Position numbers and translations under genes: made by a program | In this document: positions 29,423 through 36,872 of the stretch, piece after piece | Position numbering within the stretch: position 1 is the first letter of the stretch | How the letters are laid out: each line of letters begins with the position of its first letter | Source: Paeniglutamicibacter cryotolerans | Lineage (GTDB): Bacteria; Actinomycetota; Actinomycetes; Actinomycetales; Micrococcaceae | Assembly: GCF_014190875.1 (NCBI RefSeq) | Contig: NZ_JACHVS010000001.1 | Span: forward strand, 62,001-126,000 | Length of the DNA: 64,000 nt | Direction of reading: 5' to 3' | The notes under the pieces: model-generated | Database searches by the model: none | The model's input: the letters and a program-made list of their open reading frames with translations, nothing else | Told to the model about the DNA's origin: nothing

Positions 29423-31020
29423 TCGTTCCTCCCATCGTCCATGACGCTGCGCAGGTAGTCGGCCATCTGCCTGGGATCGTTTGCCGCTATCATCGACAGC
29501 TCGCGACGCTTTTCATTTGCGTCGGAGGCGAAGGCCGGCACCAGTTCGGGTGCCGGGATCACTGCCATGGTCGTGGTTGCCGGGCCGGGGATCTCGCCCA
29601 GGGACTCGATGACCGACGGGTACTCGCGGAATTCACCCAGGTCGATGGCCTCGCGGCTCTGCTTGTTCCGTCGGGCGTACAGGGCGTAGGCGGCGGCGAG
29701 CACCAGTGCGAGGGCGACGACCCCGGCGATGATCAATTGGTGTTGCAGCTGGGCCGTGCGTGCTGCCGCCTCATCGGCGGCAGCAGCTGCAAGCGCGTCC
29801 TTGGCGGCTGTCGCGGCTGCCATGTTGAAGGGCACGACAGAGACGTTCAGCGCATCGCCGCGGGCCGTATCGATGCCGGCGGCACCGGAGACCAGCTGGG
29901 TCACGTCGGCCATGTTCAAGCCCTGGGCCGTTGGCGCATCGATGGCCACGGAGACCGTTTGGCGGCGCAGCGAACCGGCGGGGATCACCCGGTTCTCCGT
30001 GACTTTGTCGATCGCGTTGTTGCGTTGGGAGTCCTTGGAATTGAAATTGCTGTCCTTGGTGGCTCCGTTGGGCACGGCGATGTTATCCGGACCCAGGACA
30101 CCGGTGGCACCGGCACCGTTTGCGCCGGCACCGGTGAGCTTCTCGGTCTTCAGGCTTTCACTTAGTGCCGGTTTGCCCTTGGGATTCTTGAACTTCTCCG
30201 AGGTGCGTTCGGCCGATTCCATGCTCATGTCGGCGGCGACGGCGACGGTGGCATTGCCCTGGCCCACGATCCGGTCGAGCATCGCCTGGACCGAGGTGCC
30301 CACGCGAGCCTCGTAGTCCAGTGCCTGCGTGTCAGCTCCCCCGGTGGCTCCGACACCGACGGCGGAGAGCAGCCTGCCGGAGGCATCGACCACGGCGACA
30401 TCCTCGGGCTTGAGCCCATCCACCGCGGCGGAGGTCAGGTGCACCAGCGCCTGGACCTGGTCGCGGCTCAAGGACGCCCCGGGCTTCGTTTCGATGAAGA
30501 TCGAGGCCGTGGGGTTGGTCTTGGAATCGACGAAGACACTCTGTTCGGGGATCGCCAGCTTCACCGAGGCGGCTCGCACACCGTCCATGGCCTGGATGGT
30601 GGAGGCCAGTTCGCCCTCCAGGGCGCGCTTGTAGGTGATGCCCTGCTGGAATTCGCTGGAGGTCACACCCATGTTGTCCAGCAGCGAGTAGCCGGCGTTG
30701 GAGGAACTGGGCAACCCCGCGGCCGCGGCCTTGAGCCGTGCGTCGTAGACGTTCTGCTCGGGGACCATGATGGTTCCGCCGCCGCCGGTGAGTTCGTAGG
30801 GAATGGAATCGGCCTTGAGCTGCTCCACGATGGTGGAGGCGTCGGCCGGGGCCAGCCCGGAGTACAGCGGGGAGAGGTTCGGTTTGTTCAGATAGGTGGC
30901 CAGGGCGATTCCGCCCAGCACGAGCACGGCGACACCAATGATGGCGATGGTGCGCTGGGCCAGGGTGAATCCCTTGACCGAGTCCCCCAGTTTGGCCAGG
31001 GGCGCAGGCATGCCCGCCAT
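29419..31020 (-). CDS. fliF: Flagellar MS-ring protein FliF
   Basis: 533 residues. An N-terminal membrane helix (TIAIIGVAVLVLGGIALATYL) is followed by ring-building motifs (PLYSGLAPADASTIVEQLKA, TYKRALEGELASTIQAMDGV). The long middle region is Ala/Gly-rich. A second helix (LIIAGVVALALVLAAAYALY) is followed by the FliG-binding tail ending MADYLRSVMDDGRNE. It forms the base onto which C-ring and rod are built. The start abuts fliE. Confidence 0.95.
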   Translation of the reverse strand: MAGMPAPLAKLGDSVKGFTLAQRTIAIIGVAVLVLGGIALATYLNKPNLSPLYSGLAPADASTIVEQLKADSIPYELTGGGGTIMVPEQNVYDARLKAAAAGLPSSSNAGYSLLDNMGVTSSEFQQGITYKRALEGELASTIQAMDGVRAASVKLAIPEQSVFVDSKTNPTASIFIETKPGASLSRDQVQALVHLTSAAVDGLKPEDVAVVDASGRLLSAVGVGATGGADTQALDYEARVGTSVQAMLDRIVGQGNATVAVAADMSMESAERTSEKFKNPKGKPALSESLKTEKLTGAGANGAGATGVLGPDNIAVPNGATKDSNFNSKDSQRNNAIDKVTENRVIPAGSLRRQTVSVAIDAPTAQGLNMADVTQLVSGAAGIDTARGDALNVSVVPFNMAAATAAKDALAAAAADEAAARTAQLQHQLIIAGVVALALVLAAAYALYARRNKQSREAIDLGEFREYPSVIESLGEIPGPATTTMAVIPAPELVPAFASDANEKRRELSMIAANDPRQMADYLRSVMDDGRNE

Positions 31021-31328
31021 CAGCCCTGCATCCTCATGATCTCGTTAAACGCCTCGACGCCGCGGTTACGGACGGTGGAGATGAGCTCCATGGCAACCGC
31101 GGCGCGGGTGGAAGCCAAGGTCGCCGCGTGGATGTCCGTCAGATCCCCGGTGACGGCCTTCAGTGCCAGGTCATTCGAGGTTCCCTGCAGCGACTGGACA
31201 TTATCGACGGCACCGCTCAGTGCCGTGGCGAAGGCCGAGCCGTCGGTGAGTGCCGCGCCGGCAGGTTCCACATAGCCGGTGCCCAGGGTGGGCGCCACTG
31301 CGGTAACGGGGGCGATGCTCATGGGCAT
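31020..31328 (-). CDS. fliE: Flagellar hook-basal body protein FliE
   Basis: 102 residues. The C-terminal helix is diagnostic: ASTRAAVAMELISTVRNRGV followed by EAFNEIMRMQG. ATG at 31328 overlaps the flgC stop (TAATG). It joins the MS ring to the proximal rod and is one of the first exported proteins. A second ATG two codons in is an alternative start. Confidence 0.93.
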   Translation of the reverse strand: MPMSIAPVTAVAPTLGTGYVEPAGAALTDGSAFATALSGAVDNVQSLQGTSNDLALKAVTGDLTDIHAATLASTRAAVAMELISTVRNRGVEAFNEIMRMQG

Positions 31329-31717
31329 TAGTTGCGTCCGATCTGAAGTGCTGCCTGGTAGGTTTCCTTGGCTCGGTCGACCACTGCCGCATTGGCCTGG
31401 TAGCCGCGCTGGGCCATGATGAGCGCACCCATCTGTTCGGACATGTCGATGTCCGGGTAGCGGACGTTGCCGTCCGCGTCGGCTAACGGGTGGTTTGGTT
31501 CGTGCACGATGCGCCCCTGCGCGTCGCCGAACTCGACGCCATCCACGTGCACGCCCTGCCCCGAGGCATCGGCGCGGGCGACGATGTAGCGGGCACGGAA
31601 GGCATCGCCGGAGGTGGCGGTGGCCGTGTTGACGTTGGCCAGGTTGTCCGCAACGGCATCGAGCCATTTGCGGTGCACCGTCAGGGCGGTTCCGGCAATG
31701 CCGATGGCGTCGGGCAT
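31328..31717 (-). CDS. flgC: Flagellar proximal rod protein FlgC
   Basis: 129 residues. Rod signatures at both ends: IAGTALTVHRKWLDAVADNL then ANVNTA near the N-terminus, and DMSEQMGALIMAQRGYQANA followed by AVVDRAKETYQAALQIGRN at the C-terminus. ATG at 31717 overlaps the flgB stop (TAATG). Confidence 0.95.
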   Translation of the reverse strand: MPDAIGIAGTALTVHRKWLDAVADNLANVNTATATSGDAFRARYIVARADASGQGVHVDGVEFGDAQGRIVHEPNHPLADADGNVRYPDIDMSEQMGALIMAQRGYQANAAVVDRAKETYQAALQIGRN

Positions 31718-32058
31718 TAGTTGCTCCTCAGCGCGGTGCGGATAGCGTTGAGCGGGCCTGAGGCAGCCTGGGCGGCGAACTGGAAGCGCAGCACCGTATC
31801 GATGTTCGACAGCGTCTCGGTATCCAGGTTCACGTTTGAGCCGTCCAACCGGGTCGGCTCGAGTGAGGTCGAGGTGGTGGCGCTGTTGCGGCCGTTGCCA
31901 TTGGCAATGGACCGGGACAGGGAGTCCTCGAAATCGACGCGACGGGCGTGGAAACCGGGGGTGTTGACGTTGGCAACGTTGTTGGCGATGGCACGTTGGC
32001 GCATCGCCAAACCGTCGAGGGCGCTTTCCAGGGCCAACGACGTGACGGATTCGAACAC
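31717..32058 (-). CDS. flgB: Flagellar proximal rod protein FlgB
   Basis: 113 residues. GTG start at 32058 (GGAG ten bases upstream). It begins MFESVTSLALESALDGLAMR and carries QRAIANNVANVNTPGFHARR, the rod-protein N-terminal motif. It is the first gene of the flgB-to-flgE basal-body/hook operon of 14 genes. The leader contains a sigma-28-like promoter and a hairpin with GGA in its loop; the GGAG of the ribosome binding site offers a second GGA for CsrA. Confidence 0.92.
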   Translation of the reverse strand: MFESVTSLALESALDGLAMRQRAIANNVANVNTPGFHARRVDFEDSLSRSIANGNGRNSATTSTSLEPTRLDGSNVNLDTETLSNIDTVLRFQFAAQAASGPLNAIRTALRSN

Positions 32059-32108
32059 GACGGGGTTGCTCCAGGGTCGTTCTGCAGCCCATCCGTGGGC
32101 ATGAAGGG

Positions 32109-32129
32109 GTAGAGCGATCCATGCTCTAC
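32109..32129 (-). promoter_or_regulatory. Leader hairpin of flgB with AUGGAU loop (candidate CsrA site)
   Basis: On the minus strand GTAGAGC-ATGGATC-GCTCTAC: a perfect 7-bp stem with a 7-base loop holding ANGGAN. It begins 7 bases after the -10 element, so it should be at the very 5' end of the mRNA. The same loop sequence occurs in the fliC leader. CsrA binds GGA in hairpin loops. Confidence 0.6.
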
Positions 32130-32135
32130 TGCACA

Positions 32136-32162
32136 CCATCGGCAGGCGCTGACCTGCCGTTA
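32136..32162 (-). promoter_or_regulatory. Sigma-28-like promoter of the flgB operon
   Basis: Minus strand: GCTAACGG with TAAC at 32162-32159, 15-base spacer, GCCGATGG at 32143-32136. The predicted transcript start is near 32129. It begins 12 bases downstream of the end of the fliT-like gene. Confidence 0.7.
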
Positions 32163-32173
32163 GCTGTTTCTGT

Positions 32174-32497
32174 CTAACCGGTCACATCAAGGTAGACCGA
32201 GTTGCCGGGCGCTGGCCGCGGGACAATTGCCACGGCGCGTAACTGCCTCGACGCCTCATCGCGCTTCCCGGCGACAGTCAACTTGGCATCATCCATCTCG
32301 GCGAGCAAGGCAGACACGCGCGGCTCCAGCGAGACGGGCAGCGGCCCCAGGCCGGCAGGGGGTGTCCAAGGGGCCGGGTCCGGCTCCGGGTCCCCGCCCC
32401 GGGCGAGCGTGCCGCGCAGCGCCGAAAGCTCCGACTCCATGACAGCTATCAGCTCAAGCCACCCGGCTTCCTCGGCCGCCGGGGCCGATTCAGCCAA
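32174..32497 (-). CDS. Hypothetical protein after fliS, FliT-like by position
   Basis: About 107 residues, TTG start at 32497 overlapping the fliS stop by 8 bases (MAESAPAAEEAGWLELIAVM, then ESELSALRGTL). Two helical stretches flank a Pro/Asp-rich linker; the second (SALLAEMDDAKLTVAGKRDE) looks coiled. It ends RPAPGNSVYLDVTG. In Bacillus and many others a small helical chaperone, FliT, follows fliS and serves FliD. The position and size fit, but sequence similarity cannot be shown by eye. The frame remains open upstream through fliS, so the exact start is uncertain. Confidence 0.6.
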   Translation of the reverse strand: MAESAPAAEEAGWLELIAVMESELSALRGTLARGGDPEPDPAPWTPPAGLGPLPVSLEPRVSALLAEMDDAKLTVAGKRDEASRQLRAVAIVPRPAPGNSVYLDVTG

Positions 32498-32900
32498 TGC
32501 CCAGTCCCCCGGCGGTCCCGATGGGGTTTGCAACAGCCGCCTCGTGCCAGGCAACGCGCAGCGGCTCGAGCAGACCGATGGCCTCCCGGATGCGCGCCGG
32601 ATCACGGTTGATGTTGGCCCCAACCAGGGCGGTGCCCAGGTAAGCGTATAGACCGGCCAGACCCTCCGCCCCGTCCCAAGCCCCTGTATCCAGCGACGAG
32701 GAAAGTTCGGCAATGATCTCTTGCGCGTGGATCAGGTTCTCGGAGGCCACCGACCACTGCTCGGCCAGCTGAGCAGCCTCGGCACGGCCCAGATCCAGCA
32801 GCAGCCGGTCATACAGCATGGTCAGCAGGCGGGCGGGACTGGCCGAAAGGATGGCCTCACGGTTCAATTGTGCGCGTTTGGCGGCAGCGTTCATCATCAT
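32490..32900 (-). CDS. fliS: Flagellin chaperone FliS
   Basis: 136 residues. FliS pattern: ILSASPARLLTMLYDRLLLD, then LGRAEAA, LIHAQEIIAELSSSLDTGAW and LAGLYAYLGTALVGANINRD followed by PARIREAIGLLEPLRVAWHE. It binds the C-terminus of flagellin and prevents premature assembly; in Bacillus it also works with FliW and CsrA in flagellin control. Three consecutive ATG codons form the start, the first overlapping the fliD stop. Confidence 0.95.
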   Translation of the reverse strand: MMMNAAAKRAQLNREAILSASPARLLTMLYDRLLLDLGRAEAAQLAEQWSVASENLIHAQEIIAELSSSLDTGAWDGAEGLAGLYAYLGTALVGANINRDPARIREAIGLLEPLRVAWHEAAVANPIGTAGGLGIG

Positions 32901-34210
32901 TAGTTGTTCTGCGAGTTGTTCGGCAACGAACCCAGCTGCGAGATCAAATAGCCGGACTGCGCATTCAGCTTGCTCAGCTGGACCTCCAGTGCCGCATAGG
33001 TGCGCTTGAGGGTCGCCTCACGGGTGGCCAGACGTCGATCCCAGTCCATGATCTGCCCATCAAGGCGCTTGGCCATCGATTCCTGGCCAGTGATCCTGGT
33101 AGTGATCTGCCCGTCATACTTATCGGATAGTGTCTCCGCAACCCCGGTCACACGGCTGGAAATAGCCTGCAGCACCTTTTCGACGCGTGCCGGGTCATCG
33201 TTCAGCGCTTTAGCGAACTTCTCGGCATCGAAGTCGATCGACCCGTTGCGGTTGACCGAAATGCCGATCTCCGAGGGGGAACGTCCATCAACCGGGCCGA
33301 TGGCAGCATCCATGATCCTGCGGTTGACATCGCGAACGGTGCCGTCTCCAGTGAAGATCATCCCGGAGGTCGCCCCTTCGGAGCCTGCAGTGACTGCCGA
33401 GTTCGTGGCAATGAATTTAAACAGCCCATTGAGTGACTCCACCAAGCCGGCGGCTACCTTCGAGGAAGCTTCGGTATCCCGACCGATGGTGAGCGTAACT
33501 GGTTCGGTGGAGGCCTTGGAGACGCTCACGTCGACCCCGTGCATCAGGGCTGTGAAGGTATTCGTGGCCGAGGAGATCGTTTGCTCGGCGTCGGTTCCTG
33601 TCCACAGGGTGACTTGTGCGTCCTGGGCGACGCGAATCTCAGTCAGCGGCACTGTGCTGCCGCTGATGGAGAAGGAGTTCTTCTCGCCGGAATCGGCTGA
33701 GGTGAACTGCACGCGGAATTCACCGTTACCGGCAGCCACCTTGACCGCCTTGACCCCGGATGCGGAGGCGTTGACGGCCTTGATCACGTCGTCCAGCGAG
33801 TTCGACGCGGCGCTGATCGTGGTTTCACTGCCGTCGTTGGCGGTGATGGTGAAGGAGTCCGAATCCCATTCGGCGATCGGTCCGGAGACGATGAGCTGGC
33901 TTTGTGCCGTTTGCTTAACAGTCAGTTCCAACGATCCGGGCGCGGCCCCAGCACCGGCGGTGACCTTAATGGCATCAGAGCTCGTAGATGTACTGAACAA
34001 CTGCAGCGAATCGGGCTTGGCCGACTTGGCGGCAAGCTTGGCAAGGTCGGCGACCTTGGTATTCAGTGCCTGAAGCGCAGTAACCATCGTCTGGGTCGAC
34101 TTGGACTTGTTCTTCAGAATGTTCTGCGGGATCGCCTCGACCTGCATCAGTGACTTGATCAATGCCGCGGTGTCCAAGCCACTGGCGAGTCCGTCAAGTG
34201 CCAGGCCCAT
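32900..34210 (-). CDS. fliD: Flagellar filament cap protein FliD
   Basis: 436 residues. ATG at 34210 is chosen because GGAGG lies 4 bases upstream and the N-terminus MGLALDGLASGLDTAALIKS, then LMQVEAIP, matches the family; a GTG at 34243 is less likely. The C-terminal helix region (YDGQITTRITGQESMAKRLD then GQIMDWDRRLATREATLKRT) contacts filament subunits and is followed by QSGYLISQLGSLPNNSQNN. Caps the filament and folds incoming flagellin. Follows fliC; the leader contains no sigma-28-like site that I can see. Confidence 0.94.
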   Translation of the reverse strand: MGLALDGLASGLDTAALIKSLMQVEAIPQNILKNKSKSTQTMVTALQALNTKVADLAKLAAKSAKPDSLQLFSTSTSSDAIKVTAGAGAAPGSLELTVKQTAQSQLIVSGPIAEWDSDSFTITANDGSETTISAASNSLDDVIKAVNASASGVKAVKVAAGNGEFRVQFTSADSGEKNSFSISGSTVPLTEIRVAQDAQVTLWTGTDAEQTISSATNTFTALMHGVDVSVSKASTEPVTLTIGRDTEASSKVAAGLVESLNGLFKFIATNSAVTAGSEGATSGMIFTGDGTVRDVNRRIMDAAIGPVDGRSPSEIGISVNRNGSIDFDAEKFAKALNDDPARVEKVLQAISSRVTGVAETLSDKYDGQITTRITGQESMAKRLDGQIMDWDRRLATREATLKRTYAALEVQLSKLNAQSGYLISQLGSLPNNSQNN

Positions 34211-34245
34211 GCTGCCTCCGTTTTCGTGTGCTGGTGGTGCCACAA

Positions 34246-34298
34246 ACCTCCCGCAGGATCTCCGGTCACTTAGGAGATATCCGGATTCTGCGGGAGGT
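34246..34298 (-). terminator. Long hairpin between fliC and fliD
   Basis: ACCTCCCGCAG...ATC.CCGG pairs with CCGGAT.CTGCGGGAGGT around an inner region of about 15 bases. It lies 106 bases beyond the fliC stop. On the minus strand it is followed by TTGTGG rather than a T-run, so partial termination or stabilisation of fliC mRNA is likely, giving more flagellin than cap protein. Confidence 0.65.
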
Positions 34299-34403
34299 CG
34301 TGGGTTTACTGCTGATGCTGCCGTTGCTCACCCCGGTCTTGCCACGCCCTCGGTGCTTGGAGCGCCGTCGGTGTGGCCGGATTCGGGAGCTTTAGACCGA
34401 GGC

Positions 34404-35234
34404 CTAGCGCAGGAGCGAAAGGACACCCTGGTTGGACTGGTTGGCCTGCGCGAGCATGGCGGTACCTGCCTGGGACAGGATGTTCTTGGCAGTGAACTTA
34501 ACCATTTCGCCGGCCATGTCAACATCGCGGATGCGGGATTCGGCAGCCGCGAGGTTTTCGCGCGAGACGTTCAGCGAGTTGATCGCCGACTCGAAGCGGT
34601 TCTGCACTGCGCCGATCTCGGAGCGCTGTGTGGAGATGGCCGTGATCTCGGTGTCGACCGATGCGATGCTTGTCAGCGCGACGGCGGAATCGACGTAGGT
34701 CAGGGCCTTGACGGTGGCACCGAGTGTTGCCAAGTTGGTCCCGGTGAGGTCAACGCCGATCTGGTCATTGGCGGCGGTCGAGCCCGCGCCGACCTGGAAG
34801 GTCAGGTCTGCGCTGCCGTCAAGCAGCGCGATGCCGTTGAAGTTCGTGGCACCGCCGATGCGGATCAGCTCGTCGCCCAGCGCATCGGATTCGGCCTTGA
34901 TGGCCTCACGCGATTCAGTATTATTCGAGTCGTTGCCGGACTGCACGGCCAGGTCTCGGACTCGCTGCAGGATGGAGTGGACCTCGGTCAGGGCGCCTTC
35001 AGCGGTCTGGATGACCGAGATGCCGTCCTGGGCGTTGCGGGCTGCAACAGCCAGGCCGTTGACCTGTGAGCGCAGGCCCTCAGAGATGGACAGGCCTGCC
35101 GCGTCATCTGCTGCGCGGTTGATGCGCAGGCCGGAGGATAGCTTCTCCAGCGACTTCGACAGGTCGTTCTGCGTGTTGGACAGGTTCCGGTGAGCGTTCA
35201 TCGCCGAAATGTTCGTGTTGATCTGCATACCCAT
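34404..35234 (-). CDS. fliC: Flagellin
   Basis: 276 residues. ATG at 35234 lies 8 bases after GGAGG. The D0/D1 signatures are intact at both ends: MQINTNISAMNAHRNLSNTQ, LSSGLRINRAADDAAGLSIS and, C-terminally, AESRIRDVDMAGEMVKFTAK then NILSQAGTAMLAQANQSNQG followed by VLSLLR. The variable outer domain is very small, so this is a minimal flagellin like Bacillus Hag. The leader shows a sigma-28-like promoter and a hairpin exposing AUGGAU, plus GGA in the ribosome binding site, which suggests CsrA repression relieved by FliW. Confidence 0.97.
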   Translation of the reverse strand: MGMQINTNISAMNAHRNLSNTQNDLSKSLEKLSSGLRINRAADDAAGLSISEGLRSQVNGLAVAARNAQDGISVIQTAEGALTEVHSILQRVRDLAVQSGNDSNNTESREAIKAESDALGDELIRIGGATNFNGIALLDGSADLTFQVGAGSTAANDQIGVDLTGTNLATLGATVKALTYVDSAVALTSIASVDTEITAISTQRSEIGAVQNRFESAINSLNVSRENLAAAESRIRDVDMAGEMVKFTAKNILSQAGTAMLAQANQSNQGVLSLLR

Positions 35235-35266
35235 GGTGAATTCCTCCGTGAGACGGGTGTTTGTCA

Positions 35267-35286
35267 GGGGCCCATCCATGGGCCCC
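35267..35286 (-). promoter_or_regulatory. Leader hairpin of fliC with AUGGAU loop (candidate CsrA site)
   Basis: On the minus strand GGGGCCC-ATGGAT-GGGCCCC: a perfect 7-bp GC stem with a six-base loop of the form ANGGAN, the preferred CsrA target. It starts 9 bases after the -10 element, at the expected 5' end of the mRNA. A second GGA lies in the ribosome binding site (CACGGAGGAATTC) about 20 bases further on. Bacillus hag mRNA has the same two-site design. Confidence 0.72.
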
Positions 35287-35294
35287 ACACCCTC

Positions 35295-35321
35295 CTATCG
35301 GCCGGCCTTCGAAATCCGTTA
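35295..35321 (-). promoter_or_regulatory. Sigma-28-like promoter of fliC
   Basis: Minus strand: GCTAACGG with TAAC at 35321-35318, 15-base spacer, GCCGATAG at 35302-35295. The sigma-28 consensus is TAAA-N15-GCCGATAA. The -35 element contains the TAA stop codon of fliA (35321-35319). Confidence 0.8.
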
Positions 35322-36176
35322 GCCGACTGGGAGTTTCTTTTCATGATTAACAGGGAAACCCGACGAGGCCGATGAATTACGCGTCAAACCCCCGGCCGTC
35401 CGCTGGCCGAATTCGGCCAGGTATTCTTCGCGGCGGCGTTCGGCCGAGCGGGTCAGTACTATCGGAACCGCCGGCTTTTCCTCGGACAGGTATCCGGACT
35501 GCAGGCCCTCTTGGATGAGCTTGATGGCAGCTGTCCGTCGTTGCGATACGGCCGAGTGGGTCACACCGAGCTCTGCGGCGAGCTCCTTGACGGTACTCCC
35601 CCTGAAGTAGACACTCTCGATGACCAGACGGAGGTTTTCCGGCAGCGCATCGACCGCAGAGCGGACCGTCTGGGTTCGTTCAGCATCAAGCGCTTGCTCC
35701 TCGGGGCTTTGGGTATCAGAGCTCAGGTAGTCGGCCATGGCATCATCTATCCCCACCACCGTGCGTTCGGCATTGCCGAGTACCGCAAGAACTTCGCCTT
35801 GGCTGATACCCATGGTTTCGGCGAGTTCCGCGACGGTGGGCTGGCGTCCCAGCGCACCGCTCAGGGCCTCTTGGGCCGAACGGGTCTCGGTCATCCGCCG
35901 GCGGGCACCGCGGGTCGCCCAGTCGTTCGAGCGCATGTCGTCGGCAAAGGCGCCGACGATTCGGCGTCTGGCATAGGCTCCGAAAGGTACCCCCAGCGCG
36001 GAATTGTACGAGCCTGCTGCAGTCATCAGGGCAATGGCTCCGACAGAGACCAGGTCTTCACGGGAGAGATGGGTGGCCTTGGCACACAACTCCGATGCGA
36101 GATACCCCACCAGCGGAAGATTTTCTACCACCAGACGGTTGCGCGCGTCTTGATCCAATTTGGGAATCCTCAGCAT
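35319..36176 (-). CDS. fliA: Flagellar sigma factor FliA/WhiG family (sigma-28)
   Basis: 285 residues. Region 2 is ARNRLVVENLPLVGYLASEL, LSREDLVSVGAIALMTAAGS and FGAYARRRIVGAFADDMRSN followed by DWATRGARRR. Region 3 includes TVAELAETMGISQGEVLAVL. Region 4 is LPENLRLVIESVYFRGSTVK followed by ELAAELGVTHSAVSQRRTAA. An extra 40-residue Ser/Arg-rich C-terminal tail follows. No flgM anti-sigma gene is seen in the window. It very likely reads the five GCCGATAG-type promoters listed here. No clear ribosome binding site precedes the ATG at 36176. Confidence 0.92.
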   Translation of the reverse strand: MLRIPKLDQDARNRLVVENLPLVGYLASELCAKATHLSREDLVSVGAIALMTAAGSYNSALGVPFGAYARRRIVGAFADDMRSNDWATRGARRRMTETRSAQEALSGALGRQPTVAELAETMGISQGEVLAVLGNAERTVVGIDDAMADYLSSDTQSPEEQALDAERTQTVRSAVDALPENLRLVIESVYFRGSTVKELAAELGVTHSAVSQRRTAAIKLIQEGLQSGYLSEEKPAVPIVLTRSAERRREEYLAEFGQRTAGGLTRNSSASSGFPVNHEKKLPVG

Positions 36177-36294
36177 TAATAATTCATCGACACCGACAAG
36201 TTAAACATCGGTCCCCACCACCCCAAATATGGCTTATGTGACCTTCCCCCTAGAGATAGTAGCGGCAAACCGGGCTCTCATGTGCGATTACTCC

Positions 36295-36321
36295 TTACAT
36301 TCGCATTGGAACGGCCGATAG
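36295..36321 (+). promoter_or_regulatory. Sigma-28-like promoter of flgN-flgK-flgL-fliW
   Basis: Plus strand: TTAC at 36295-36298, 15-base spacer, GCCGATAG at 36314-36321. The -10 is identical to that of fliC; the -35 has one mismatch to TAAC. The leader before flgN also contains an AAATT-GGGG-AATTT hairpin (about 36342-36356). Confidence 0.65.
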
Positions 36322-36377
36322 GGTTCGAATAAGGCAGGGGAAAATTGGGGAATTTCGATTCTTGGGAGGTGTCGTAC

Positions 36378-36863
36378 ATGGGAGCCAATCAGCTTTCGGT
36401 GCTTTTGTGGGAGGAACGCGAACTGCTGGAACTTCTCCAATTTAAATTGGAAGAAGAACAGCTTCTGCTTGTTTCAGGAAAGTCCCGCTGGATTTCGCTA
36501 GCCACCCGTGAAGTGGAAAAGGTCTTGGAGAAGGTCCATGCGGCGGGCTTGGCCCGGTCGATCGAGGCATCGAACGTCGCTACGGCATGGGGCTGCCCCG
36601 AGGACGCACCGCTGTCGCAGATCATCGAGTCTGCTCCGGAGGGACCCTGGCGCGAAATCCTCACGGCGCACCTGACCGCACTGCGCACCATCACGGGTGA
36701 TATTTCGCAACTGCGTGAAGCCAACGACCAGTACCTTCGCGCTGCCTACCGCTCCAGCCAGGAAACCCTGGCCACGCTGGGCAACGACACCTCACTGTAC
36801 GGGCCCTCCGGCGCCTCGGCCGCACACAGCACCAGCGCATACATCATCGACACGAAGCTCTAG
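36378..36863 (+). CDS. flgN: FlgK/FlgL chaperone FlgN
   Basis: 161 residues, mostly helical. ATG at 36378 follows GGGAGGTG at 6 bases; an in-frame TTG at 36345 is less likely. The N-terminal half (LSVLLWEERELLELLQFKLE, then EEQLLLVSG) and the region around LREANDQYLRAAYRSSQETL match the FlgN layout. It delivers the hook-filament junction proteins to the export gate. First gene of flgN-flgK-flgL-fliW, opposite to fliA. Confidence 0.9.
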   Translation: MGANQLSVLLWEERELLELLQFKLEEEQLLLVSGKSRWISLATREVEKVLEKVHAAGLARSIEASNVATAWGCPEDAPLSQIIESAPEGPWREILTAHLTALRTITGDISQLREANDQYLRAAYRSSQETLATLGNDTSLYGPSGASAAHSTSAYIIDTKL

Positions 36864-36872
36864 GGAGACCAT

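Noticed and set aside
35267..35286. fliC leader palindrome read as a transcription-factor operator or terminator
   Set aside because: It lies downstream of the promoter in the transcribed leader with no T-run, and the same loop recurs on a different stem at flgB, which fits an RNA site better.
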